Under the pieces are notes generated by a model. That model was not told the origin of the DNA and did not search any database. It worked only from the letters and a program-made list of their open reading frames with translations. Positions 49,413 through 57,339 of a stretch of 64,000 bases of DNA are shown one piece after another. How positions within the stretch are numbered: the stretch's first letter is position 1; every line of letters starts with the position of its first letter. The position numbers and the translations under genes are program-made. The DNA is from Micromonospora sp. CP22 (lineage in GTDB: Bacteria; Actinomycetota; Actinomycetes; Mycobacteriales; Micromonosporaceae), in assembly GCF_009712475.1 (NCBI RefSeq), contig NZ_VCJO01000003.1, forward strand, positions 1-64,000, given 5' to 3'.

Positions 49413-51701
49413 TTGTCAAGGCACTCCGGCGGTTCGCCGTCCGACGACGAGATCGGCCGCGAGCAGGAGTACGTCTCGATGCTCTACCAGCGCCTCGACG
49501 ACCTGCGTGACCAGGCACAGATTCGGTTGACCGAGCAGCTGCGGGCGACCGGTGGCACGTTGCAGGCCCGGTCACAGCGCGACAGCTCGGTACGCATGTA
49601 CGCCGAGCAGGTCGAGCAGTTCTCGGCGGTGGAGAATGGTCTCTGCTTCGGCCGCCTGGACACCGACAGTGGCGAACGCCATTACATCGGTCGGATCGGC
49701 ATCTTCGACAGTGACGGTGATTACGAGCCGTTGCTGATGGACTGGCGTGCCCCGGCCGCCCGCGCCTTCTACCTCGCCACCGCCGCCAACCCGCAGGGCA
49801 TCCGGCGGCGTCGGCACCTGCGTACCCGGCAGCGGAAGGTGGTCGGCCTCAACGACGAGGTGCTCGACCTGGCCACCGCCTCCCCCACCGCCCACGAGGA
49901 GCTGACCGGGGAGGCGTCCCTGCTGGCCGCGCTCAACGCCGGACGGACCGGCCGGATGCGCGACATCGTGGAGACCATCCAGGCCGAGCAGGACCGGATC
50001 ATCCGGGCCGACCTGCCGGGCGTGCTGGTGGTGCAGGGCGGGCCGGGCACCGGCAAGACCGCGGTGGCGCTGCACCGCGCCGCGTACCTGCTCTACACCC
50101 ACCGACGGGAGCTGTCGACCCGTGGTGTGCTGCTGGTCGGCCCGAACGTGACGTTCCTGCGCTACATCTCGCAGGTGTTGCCCGCGCTGGCCGAGACGGG
50201 CGTGCTGCTGCGGACCCAGGGCGACCTCTTCCCGGGGGTGAGCGCCCGCCGGACCGAGCCCGCCACCACCGCCGCCCTGAAGGGCCGCCTGGCGATGGTG
50301 GAGGTGCTGACCAACGCCGTACGCGACCGGCAGCGGGTCCCCGACGTGCCGGTGGAGATCGAACTGCCGCAGCAGGAGGTCCTCACCCTCGACCCGGCGA
50401 CCGTGCACGCGGCACGCGACCGGGCCCGGCGCAGCGGTCGGCCGCACAATCTGGCCCGCGCCGTCTTCGACATCGAGGTCGTCCACGCGCTGGCCGACCA
50501 GGTGGCCGACCGGATCGGCACCGACCCGCTGGGCGGGGAGAACCTGCTCGACGAGGCCGACCGCGCCGAGATCCGCCGCGAACTGCGCGAGGAACCGCAG
50601 GTCCGGGCGGTACTGGACGAGTTGTGGCCGGTGCTCACGCCCCAGCGCCTGCTCGCCGACCTGTACGCCGCACCCGAGCGCATCGCCACCGCCGCGCCGA
50701 TGCTCAGCGACGACGAGCGGGCCGCGCTGCACCGCGAGCCGGGCGGCTGGACTGCGGCCGACGTGCCCCTGCTGGACGAGGCGGCGGAGCTACTCGGTGA
50801 GGACGACCGGGCCGCCGCCGCCCGCCGGGAGCGGATCCGCGCCATGCAACGCGAGTACGCGGAGGGCGTGCTGGAGATCGCCCGGGGTTCGCGGTCGATC
50901 GACGTGGAGGACGAGGCCGAGGGCGGCGAGATCCTCGGCGTGACCGACCTGCTCGACGCCGACCGGCTGCTGGAACGGCAGGAGGAGGCGGACCGGCTCA
51001 CCACCGCGCAACGCGCGGCGGCCGACCGTGGTTGGGCCTTCGGGCATGTGATCGTCGACGAGGCGCAGGAGTTGTCGCCGATGGCCTGGCGGCTGCTGAT
51101 GCGCCGCTGCCCGAGCCGGTCGATGACCATCGTGGGTGACGTGGCGCAGACCGGAGCGCTGGCCGGCACACCGTCCTGGGCGGAGGCGCTGGCACCGTAC
51201 GTGGCGGATCGGTGGCGGCTGACCGAGCTGACCGTCAGTTACCGCACCCCGGCCGAGATCATGGAGGTCGCCGCCGACGTGCTGGCCGAGATCGATCCGG
51301 CGCTACGGCCGCCCCGCGCCGTACGCTCCAGCGGTTTCCCGCCGCAGCAGCGCACGGTGCCGGCCGAGTCCCTCGCCCCGGAGCTGGTGGCGGTGACCAC
51401 GGCCGAGGCGGCGCGGCTGACCGACGGGCGGCTCGGGGTGATCGTCCCGGCCGGTCGGGTCGACGATCTCGGTGCCGCGCTGACCGGGGCCCTGCCCGAG
51501 GCGGCCGTCGGTGAGCAGCCGGAGCTGGAGAGCCGGGTGGTGGTGCTGACCGTCGCGGAGGCCAAGGGCCTGGAGTTCGACTCCGTCGTGGTGGTCGACC
51601 CCGACCGCATCATCGCGGAGTCCCCCCGAGGCCGCAGCGACCTCTACGTGGCCCTCACCCGAGCCACCCAACGCCTAACCACCCTCACCCCCACCCCCTG
51701 A
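49413..51701 (+). CDS. helD: HelD-type RNA polymerase-associated helicase
   Basis: 762 aa from a TTG at 49413 spaced correctly from GGGAG; ATG 49401 is in frame but lacks a ribosome site. Same architecture as the gene at 16498: N-terminal coiled coil (EQEYVSMLYQRLDDLRDQAQ), FGRLDTDSGERHYIGRIGI, MDWRAPAARAFYLATAAN, Walker A GGPGTGKT, HVIVDEAQELSPMAWRLLMR, GDVAQTG and YVALTRATQRL. It has a longer insert (residues about 420-530) rich in Asp/Glu/Arg, close in length to mycobacterial HelD. Two HelD paralogues so close together suggest specialised roles. Confidence 0.88.
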   Translation: MSRHSGGSPSDDEIGREQEYVSMLYQRLDDLRDQAQIRLTEQLRATGGTLQARSQRDSSVRMYAEQVEQFSAVENGLCFGRLDTDSGERHYIGRIGIFDSDGDYEPLLMDWRAPAARAFYLATAANPQGIRRRRHLRTRQRKVVGLNDEVLDLATASPTAHEELTGEASLLAALNAGRTGRMRDIVETIQAEQDRIIRADLPGVLVVQGGPGTGKTAVALHRAAYLLYTHRRELSTRGVLLVGPNVTFLRYISQVLPALAETGVLLRTQGDLFPGVSARRTEPATTAALKGRLAMVEVLTNAVRDRQRVPDVPVEIELPQQEVLTLDPATVHAARDRARRSGRPHNLARAVFDIEVVHALADQVADRIGTDPLGGENLLDEADRAEIRRELREEPQVRAVLDELWPVLTPQRLLADLYAAPERIATAAPMLSDDERAALHREPGGWTAADVPLLDEAAELLGEDDRAAAARRERIRAMQREYAEGVLEIARGSRSIDVEDEAEGGEILGVTDLLDADRLLERQEEADRLTTAQRAAADRGWAFGHVIVDEAQELSPMAWRLLMRRCPSRSMTIVGDVAQTGALAGTPSWAEALAPYVADRWRLTELTVSYRTPAEIMEVAADVLAEIDPALRPPRAVRSSGFPPQQRTVPAESLAPELVAVTTAEAARLTDGRLGVIVPAGRVDDLGAALTGALPEAAVGEQPELESRVVVLTVAEAKGLEFDSVVVVDPDRIIAESPRGRSDLYVALTRATQRLTTLTPTP

Positions 51702-51706
51702 TCCAC

Positions 51707-51767
51707 GTTGATCAAGAAGTTTTGGACACTTTGATCTCTCGATTCTGACCAAAACTTCTTGATCAAC
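51707..51767. repeat. Intergenic palindromic repeat, copy 1
   Basis: Perfect 19-bp arms GTTGATCAAGAAGTTTTGG (51707-51725) and its complement (51749-51767), 23-bp spacer. The same arm occurs at 57279. It follows the helD stop by five bases and can end transcription from both sides. The right arm supplies the TGA of the minus-strand gene at 51763. Confidence 0.85.
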
Positions 51768-52086
51768 TGGGTGGGGCGGGTGGGGGCTGGGCCACCTTGC
51801 CGGGGTGGCGTTCGGGGTCGCGCGGCACCCGGCGGGAACTCGCCGGACCGGCGGTGCCGCCGGTCGTGGTGATCGCGCCCTGACCGCGGGTCGGGCCGCC
51901 GTCGCGCAGCACGGTCGGGTCGATCGGCACGTCGGCCGGGTCGTCCGGATCCTCCCGCTGCAACTCACTCTCCACATCGGTCGGCGGTACGGTCACCTCG
52001 TCGAGCGCGCCTTCGCCGTACACGCCGCCGGCGATCCGCTCCTCGGCTCGACGGGCGGCGTCGCGTCGCATCTCGTCCTCACGCAC
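51763..52086 (-). CDS. Hypothetical acidic small protein
   Basis: 107 aa from a GTG (GAGGTG nine bases upstream): MREDEMRRDAARRAEERIAG. Charged helix, then an acidic, Pro-rich segment (VESELQREDPDDPADVPIDP) and a disordered tail. No known domain. Its stop codon is the TGA inside the right arm of the intergenic palindromic repeat, so its present C-terminus was probably set by insertion or spread of that repeat. Confidence 0.6.
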   Translation of the reverse strand: MREDEMRRDAARRAEERIAGGVYGEGALDEVTVPPTDVESELQREDPDDPADVPIDPTVLRDGGPTRGQGAITTTGGTAGPASSRRVPRDPERHPGKVAQPPPAPPS

Positions 52087-52548
52087 GATCCATCACCTCG
52101 CAAGAAGGTCGGTCTCGCTGCGTGCCCGGTGACCAGCACGGCAAACCCGCGCATCGGGCCGCCCGGCACCGTCCGTACCCCCGCCGGGGCCGATCGGGAC
52201 ATCCGGGCCAGCAGGCCCGGTGCGGCACGTACCTGGCCGGTCGGGACATCGACACCCAGACGGGCCTGGTTCGCGACGCACATGACCCGGGTCCCGCCCG
52301 CTGGGTGTCGATGTCGCCTCCCGCGTTACCGCCGGAGGTCTCGGCACTGCGGGCCACGCCGACTCGCGGCCCTGGGCTGCGCCCAGTCCCGGGCGGTTTG
52401 AAAATCGCGGCATGGGCTGGCGTTACTGCCCTGACGGCAGGGGGTAGACCCAGGGTGCCCCCGCCAAGTACGCGAACCGTGCCGTGGCCGACACGCGGTA
52501 GCGGGGCGAGGGTCGCAGGTTACGACTCATCAATCCTGAGGAGGACAG
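52087..52548. other. Intergenic region with 15-bp inverted repeat, 462 bp
   Basis: GACATCGACACCCAG (52245-52259) recurs as its exact complement at 52301-52315, 41 bp apart. A related GATCGGGACATC lies at about 52192-52203 and GGTCGGGACATC at 52239-52250. A minus-strand frame from about 52283 (MCVANQARLGVDVPTG) crosses the region but overlaps the gene at 51763 and lacks a ribosome site. The ribosome site of the next gene (GAGGAGGACAG) is at the right end. No other feature seen. Confidence 0.55.
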
Positions 52549-52923
52549 ATGAGCACGCAGGCTGCATCTACCAGGCCGACGAACCGCCCGGCGCAGGACG
52601 TGCAGAACCGCTCGATGCAGGACACGGCCACCCGTCAGATGCCGATGATGCACGACGGGCACCGGGAGCAGATGCCGGCACCGGGTACCGAGACGAAGCA
52701 GTCGTTCCTGACGACGGAGTTCTGGATCTACGCTGCCGCCGTCACCGCCGTGGTCATCGCCGCCTTCTGGCGAGGCACCACCGCGTACGGACTGAATCTG
52801 AACAACCCGGGCCAGGCATGGATGTTCATCACCCTGCTGACCCTCGGTTACCTGGGTAGCCGTGGTCTGGCCAAGGCCGGTAGCCCGAAGCGTTCCGGTG
52901 AGGAGCGTCGGCGAGGACGGTGA
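52549..52923 (+). CDS. Small two-segment membrane protein
   Basis: 124 aa; strong GAGGAGG site. A 50-residue cytoplasmic, Gln/Met/Arg-rich tail is followed by two membrane segments (FWIYAAAVTAVVIAAFW and AWMFITLLTLGYLGSRGLAK) and a short basic end. The TTEFWIYAAAV and TLGYLGSRGLAKAGS signatures recur in a conserved actinobacterial family of unknown function. Monocistronic with its own terminator. Confidence 0.75.
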   Translation: MSTQAASTRPTNRPAQDVQNRSMQDTATRQMPMMHDGHREQMPAPGTETKQSFLTTEFWIYAAAVTAVVIAAFWRGTTAYGLNLNNPGQAWMFITLLTLGYLGSRGLAKAGSPKRSGEERRRGR

Positions 52924-52960
52924 CGCCGGCTAGGCGGAGCCGCAACCGGCCCGTGTACGC

Positions 52961-52999
52961 ACGGTGGCCCTTCGGGACTCACTCCCGAAGGGCCACCGT
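52961..52999 (+). terminator. Strong terminator
   Basis: Perfect 17-bp stem starting ACGGTGGCCCTTCGGGA (52961-52977) with its complement at 52983-52999; loop CTCAC. Confidence 0.9.
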
Positions 53000-53061
53000 T
53001 GTGTCGTACCCGGACGGTGCCTCACCGTGCCCGGCTGCGCCGGTGATGGGCAGGGTGGGCT

Positions 53062-54099
53062 CTAGAATTCCTCGAAGCCGCCGAAGTCATCGCCGCCGAA
53101 GTCGCCACCGAAGTCACCGGCGGCCTCGGCCACCTCCTCCTCGGCCCCCTCGAAGGCGTTACCGATCATGTGCCCGGCGAGCATGCCACCGGCGGCGCCC
53201 AGCGCGGCACCGGCCACCACCCCGCCCATGCCGACCCCACCCCGGCGCTGGTGCGGGTGGCCGAACCCATGCGGGGCACCGTAGCCCTGCGGGGCGCCGT
53301 AGCCCTGCGGTCCGAACGCCTGGGCGCGCAGGGCCCCGAAGCGGCCGATCGTCTCCTGCAACCAGCCGTCGACCACCTGCACCCAGTCGGAGCGCTCCGC
53401 GTCGGTGTGTGGGACCTGGTAACGCCCGAAGACGTCGTGGCCGGGCGTCAGGAAGCCGCCGCGCTTGTCGCACTCCAGCACCACGTCGACGCCGTGCGGG
53501 TTGGCCACGAAGGTCACTTCGAGTTCGTTGATGGTCTGCGCGTACTGCGGTGCGGCGAAGAACTCGATCTCCTGGTAGAACGGCAGCGTCTGCTGGACGC
53601 CGTAGATCATGCCGCGTTCCAGGTCGGCCTTCTTGAACCGGAACCCGAGCTGGAGGAACGCCTCCAGAATGCGTTCCTGCACCGGCAGCGGATGCACGCT
53701 GACCTCGTCCAGATCGCCCTTGTCGACCGCGCGGGCGATCGCCAGCTCGGTACGCAGCCCGAGCGACATGCCGTGCAGACGCTGGCCGTACACCGCGGTG
53801 ATCGGGGTCTCCCACGGCATCGGCAGCTGGAACGGGATCGACAACGCCTGCTTCGGCGCGAGCTGGAGGGGCCCACTGACCACCTGCCGGTGGAACTCCA
53901 TCACACCGGCCTGCTCACCGACCTCGACCCGGGCGACCAGACCGATGGCGATGTGTTCGATGTCCGCCTGGGCGTCCCCGCCGAGCAGGTTTACCTGACC
54001 GTCGAGTGCCAGTCCGGGTCTGGTGTTCGGGTTGGCCAGGACAGTGTCCACACTGGGACCGCCCACGCCCAACGCGCTCAACATCTTCTTGAAGACCAT
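53062..54099 (-). CDS. spo0M: Spo0M-family sporulation-control protein
   Basis: 345 aa from the ATG at 54099 (AGGAGT six bases upstream). Arrestin-like beta domain (residues 1-250): MVFKKMLSALGVGGPSVDTV, GLALDGQVNLLGGDAQADIE, LPFYQEIEFFAAPQYAQTIN, then a Gly/Tyr/Phe-rich segment with GAPQGYGAP repeats, a Gly/Ala hydrophobic stretch (VVAGAALGAAGGMLAGHMIG) and an acidic EEF end. In Bacillus, Spo0M affects sporulation and cell shape; in actinomycetes its role is unclear. Fits with ssgB in a sporulating host. Confidence 0.85.
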   Translation of the reverse strand: MVFKKMLSALGVGGPSVDTVLANPNTRPGLALDGQVNLLGGDAQADIEHIAIGLVARVEVGEQAGVMEFHRQVVSGPLQLAPKQALSIPFQLPMPWETPITAVYGQRLHGMSLGLRTELAIARAVDKGDLDEVSVHPLPVQERILEAFLQLGFRFKKADLERGMIYGVQQTLPFYQEIEFFAAPQYAQTINELEVTFVANPHGVDVVLECDKRGGFLTPGHDVFGRYQVPHTDAERSDWVQVVDGWLQETIGRFGALRAQAFGPQGYGAPQGYGAPHGFGHPHQRRGGVGMGGVVAGAALGAAGGMLAGHMIGNAFEGAEEEVAEAAGDFGGDFGGDDFGGFEEF

Positions 54100-54414
54100 T
54101 CGGTACTCCTGCGGGGTCTGGTGCCCGAACTCCATTGTGGGAGCGGACGGGGACCGATGCACCTTATCGAGCGGGGCTGTGAGGTGGCTGAAAACGCACC
54201 GTTGCGGCGTCGTGTCGCTGTGGATGCGCGCGGCTGCCGTCTTGGTTGTCCGGCACGCCTACCGAGCCGGAGCCGGCCGGTCGACGACCTCCGGAGCCGG
54301 CTCGACGACGGCCCGCCGGAGGCCGAAAGAGATCACCGGAGGCCGACGGAGGCTCACGGCGGCGCCGGCCGTGTGTGGCCGGGCCCGTGCGGGCCCGGCC
54401 ACCGGCGGCGCGGT
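54100..54414. other. Intergenic region with mannanase terminator, 315 bp
   Basis: Holds the Spo0M ribosome site at its left end. At 54375-54402 a perfect 12-bp stem GTGGCCGGGCCC with 4-nt loop is the terminator of the minus-strand mannanase. Between them, CGGAGGCCGA appears twice (about 54317 and 54337). No gene is evident. Confidence 0.65.
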
Positions 54415-55803
54415 TCAGCTCGCGGTGCAGGACACCGTGGGAGCCGGGTTGGTGCCGTTCCAGCTGCCGAGGAAACCGAAGGTGGTGCTGGCCCCGGCGC
54501 CGAGACGGCCGTTGTAGTCGACGTTGCGGGCGGTCACGGTGGATCCGCTGCTGGTGACGGTGGCGTTCCAGGACTGGGTCACCGTCTGGCCGTTGGCGTA
54601 CGTCCAGCGCACCGTCCAACCGTCGATGGCGCTGGTGCCCGCGGTCACCTGGACCTCGCCCTGGAAACCGCCCTGCCACTCGTTGCTGATCGAGTAGGTC
54701 GCCGTGCACCCAGCGCTCGGCGGCGGGCTCGACGGCGGCGGGGAGGAGGGCGGTGGGCTTGACGGGGGTGGGCTTGACGGGGGCGGGCTTGACGGGGGCG
54801 GCGAGGTCGGCGGGGTCGAGTCGTAGACGCTGGCCTGCCGCGAGGTCTGCCGGATGCCGTTGGTGCCGTTGAACAACCGCTCGCCCCAACTGGTCAGCTG
54901 GTTCGGGTTGAAGTTGGTGGCCATGTCGAGGTACTCCACCCCCCCGCTGTTGCCACTCCACGACCAGCCCAACCAGCCGATCCCGTTGGCCTGGGTGTAG
55001 GAGAGGATGGCGTCCTCGTCGGGGTCGCCGTCGGAGTGGTAGTGCCCGAACTCGCCGACCACGATGGGCAGGTTCCGGCTGCGGAAGCGACCCAGGTAGT
55101 CACTGATCTCCGCGGCGGTGTCGAAGACGCCGTACATGTGGACCGAGAAGACCGTGTTGCGGGCCGGGTCGGCGTCGAACACCGTCGGCGCGTTGTCGCG
55201 CATGGTGAAGGACCAGTCCTGGCCCCAGTTCGGAGCGTCCACCATGATGGTGTGCGCGATGCCGCCGTCGCGCAGCCGACGGATCGCGTTCGAGGTGTCG
55301 GTGGCCCACGACGAGTAGTTCTGGTTGCCGTACGGCTCGTTGCCGATGTTGACGATCACGTACGCTTCCTGGCCGTCGAGCGCGCTGGCGATGCTGAGCC
55401 AGTAGTCCACCGCGCGGTCCAACGTGATAGCCCCGCTCTGCTCGCCGTACCCGGTGGTGTCGTGCACCTCCAGCACGCAGATCAGCCGTTGGGCCTTGCA
55501 GAGCCCGATCACGTTGGACACGTCGGCGGCGCTGTTGCGGGTCCACCGGTCGCCGCTGGAGAGCACGACCCGTACGGAGTTGGCGCCGAGGGCTTTGACG
55601 TCGGCGAAGGAACTGGTCTGGTTCACGTACCAGGTGTGCGCGTGGTTGACCCCGCGCATGATGAACTCGTTGCCGTTGGCGTCGTAGAGCCGGCCGTTGC
55701 TGACCGTGAAACCGGCGGCGGCGTGAGCCGAGGGCCCGAAGGCGAAGACTGCGGCGACGGTCGCCAACAGGATGGCGCCAACGGCCGCGAACAGTTTTCT
55801 CAT
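54415..55803 (-). CDS. Secreted GH5 endo-beta-1,4-mannanase with CBM2
   Basis: 462 aa. Signal peptide to about residue 30 (AHAAA). GH5 barrel (30-325), subfamily 8-like: TVSNGRLYDANGNEFIMRGV then NHAHTWYV, VLEVHDTTGYGE, acid/base Glu156 in NIGNEPYGN, nucleophile Glu251 in VVGEFGH, and WLGWSWSGNS. A SSPPP repeat linker (330-363) leads to a CBM2 cellulose/xylan-binding module (366-462) with CTATYSISNEWQGGFQGEV and WNGTNPAPTVSC. Close in motif order to Streptomyces ManA-type mannanases. Degrades plant mannan. Likely controlled by the LacI-type operators upstream. Confidence 0.93.
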   Translation of the reverse strand: MRKLFAAVGAILLATVAAVFAFGPSAHAAAGFTVSNGRLYDANGNEFIMRGVNHAHTWYVNQTSSFADVKALGANSVRVVLSSGDRWTRNSAADVSNVIGLCKAQRLICVLEVHDTTGYGEQSGAITLDRAVDYWLSIASALDGQEAYVIVNIGNEPYGNQNYSSWATDTSNAIRRLRDGGIAHTIMVDAPNWGQDWSFTMRDNAPTVFDADPARNTVFSVHMYGVFDTAAEISDYLGRFRSRNLPIVVGEFGHYHSDGDPDEDAILSYTQANGIGWLGWSWSGNSGGVEYLDMATNFNPNQLTSWGERLFNGTNGIRQTSRQASVYDSTPPTSPPPSSPPPSSPPPSSPPPSSPPPSSPPPSAGCTATYSISNEWQGGFQGEVQVTAGTSAIDGWTVRWTYANGQTVTQSWNATVTSSGSTVTARNVDYNGRLGAGASTTFGFLGSWNGTNPAPTVSCTAS

Positions 55804-55928
55804 GCATTCCTCGCAGGAGATGTCTCCCCCGTGCCCAGGGGGTGCGGTGAGTGACAGGTGAGCGGCTCCAGCCCGACAGCCGCGTCCAGGCCCGACGAGG
55901 CATCAGCGTATGCCGATGGAATATCGAA

Positions 55929-56032
55929 AGCAACCGGTTCAGTGAGCGGGCCACCAGCAACGACCGAGTCCCTACGGGAGCGGACATTCCCGCCAGAGAA
56001 TGCCAACCGCGCAGACACCTGAACCGGTTCAG
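55929..56032. promoter_or_regulatory. Two LacI-type operators upstream of the mannanase
   Basis: CTGAACCGGTTCAG (56019-56032) is a perfect 14-bp palindrome with central CCGG. AGCAACCGGTTCAG (55929-55942) matches it at 11 of 14 positions. Both lie in the 337-bp gap (55804-56140) before the mannanase; the proximal one overlaps a TTGCTT that could be the -35 box. Central-CG palindromes of this form are bound by LacI-family sugar repressors. The rest of the gap shows a CATTC/GAATG inverted repeat (55985-56002) and nothing else. Confidence 0.6.
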
Positions 56033-56140
56033 ACAGCGGTCGGCGCGGGCCGGACAGACCGTCAAGCCGGTCAGCAGGGTTGACCGGTGCGGCCCGGGGT
56101 ATCCGGAAATGATCCGCCCAGGCCCGGTGAGGAGAGGTCA

Positions 56141-57103
56141 ATGGTCAACATCGGCTACACCCTGCTGTGCGAGCAGGCAGGCCCGAAGGAACTCGTCGAC
56201 TACGCCGTACGGGCCGAGGCGGCCGGCTTCGACCATCTCGTCACGTCTGACCACTACTACCCCTGGCTGGAGTCACAGGGCCACTCACCGTACGCCTGGT
56301 CGGTGTTGGGCGCGGTCGCGCACGCCACCTCCCGCGCGGCGCTGATGTCCTTCGTGACCTGCCCGATCCGCCGCTACCACCCGGCGGTGGTGGCGCAGAA
56401 GGCGGCCACGATCGGGGTGCTCTCCGACGGTCGGTTCACCCTCGGCCTCGGTGCCGGTGAGAACCTCAACGAGCACGTCGTGGGCGGCTGGCCACACGTG
56501 CAGCAGCGCCACGAGATGTTCGAGGAGGCGTTGCAGATCATCCGTCCGCTGCTGAACGGGGAGACGTTGACCTTCTCCGGCAACCACTTCGACGTGCCGG
56601 ACGCCTACGTCTGGGACCGGCCGGACACGCCGGTGCCGATGGCGGTGGCCGCCTCCGGCCGGCAGTCGGTGACGCTGGCCGCCGAGTACGCCGACGGCCT
56701 GATCGCCACCGAGCCGGTGCCCCACCTGGTCGAGATGTACGAGCAGGCCGCCGGCACCGGCCGCCCCCGGTACGGTCAGGTGGCCGTCTGCTACGGCCCG
56801 GACGAGGCCGAGTGTCGCCGGATCGCCCACGACCAGTTCCGCTGGTTCGGGATGGGCTGGAAGGTCAACACCGACCTGCCCGACACCGACTCCTTCGAGG
56901 CGGCCACCCAGGGCGTACGCGAGGAGGACGTGGCGGCCGGGATCGCCTGCGGTCCGGACGTGGAGAAGCACGTCGCGGCGGTCAAGAAGTTCGTCGACGC
57001 AGGCTTCACCCACGTGGCACTGATCCAGGTGGGCGGCGACCGCCAGCCGATGTTCCTGGACTGGGCCAGGGAGGAACTGCTGCCCCGACTGCGCGAGCTG
57101 TGA
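56141..57103 (+). CDS. LLM-class F420-dependent oxidoreductase
   Basis: 320 aa; GAGGAGAGG before the ATG at 56141. Luciferase-like barrel of the F420 group (Fgd/TIGR03557-like): MVNIGYTLLCEQAGPKELVD, FDHLVTSDHYYPWLESQGHS, CPIRRYHPAVVAQKAATIGV, FTLGLGAGENLNEHVVGG and PMAVAASGRQSVTLAAEYAD. Uses cofactor F420 for hydride transfer to an unknown substrate. Followed after 31 bp by a small membrane-protein gene. Confidence 0.87.
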   Translation: MVNIGYTLLCEQAGPKELVDYAVRAEAAGFDHLVTSDHYYPWLESQGHSPYAWSVLGAVAHATSRAALMSFVTCPIRRYHPAVVAQKAATIGVLSDGRFTLGLGAGENLNEHVVGGWPHVQQRHEMFEEALQIIRPLLNGETLTFSGNHFDVPDAYVWDRPDTPVPMAVAASGRQSVTLAAEYADGLIATEPVPHLVEMYEQAAGTGRPRYGQVAVCYGPDEAECRRIAHDQFRWFGMGWKVNTDLPDTDSFEAATQGVREEDVAAGIACGPDVEKHVAAVKKFVDAGFTHVALIQVGGDRQPMFLDWAREELLPRLREL

Positions 57104-57134
57104 CCCGCCCGACCCCGACAGGAAGACGAACCCC

Positions 57135-57254
57135 ATGCGCATCGGTAACACGGAGATCCGACCCGCCGGCGGCGGCCTCGGCTGCCTCCTGATGATCCTC
57201 TTCTCCATCGTCGCCTCGATCGTCCTAACCCTCCTACTAAACCTCCTCCTCTAA
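57135..57254 (+). CDS. Small single-pass membrane protein
   Basis: 39 aa: MRIGNTEIRPAGGGLGCLLM followed by a hydrophobic segment (ILFSIVASIVLTLLLNLLL). AGGAAG nine bases before the ATG. Codon use in the end shifts to CTA/TAA-type codons, less GC-rich than neighbours. Probably a genuine small membrane protein co-transcribed with the F420 enzyme; function unknown. Confidence 0.6.
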   Translation: MRIGNTEIRPAGGGLGCLLMILFSIVASIVLTLLLNLLL

Positions 57255-57278
57255 CACACCCCCCACCCGACCACCCGT

Positions 57279-57339
57279 GTTGATCAAGAAGTTTTGGTCA
57301 CGCCACGCCGTTGCCGATGACCAAAACTTCTTGATCAAC
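57279..57339. repeat. Intergenic palindromic repeat, copy 2
   Basis: Arms of 22 bp starting GTTGATCAAGAAGTTTTGG (57279-57300) with the exact complement at 57318-57339, 17-bp spacer. Nineteen bases per arm are identical to copy 1 (51707-51767). The right arm again supplies the TGA stop of the minus-strand gene (57335-57337). Likely also a two-way terminator. Confidence 0.88.

Noticed and set aside
47443..49575. 710-codon minus-strand frame opposite the TPR protein
   Set aside because: Very Arg/Gly-rich shadow; the plus strand has clear TPR, membrane and FN3-like segments.
51993..52283. Minus-strand frame MCVANQARLGVDVPTG
   Set aside because: It overlaps the better-supported gene at 51763 in another frame and lacks a ribosome site; kept only as a note in the intergenic entry.
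54721..54800. Repeated GACGGGGGCGGGCTT units
   Set aside because: They encode the SSPPP linker of the mannanase.
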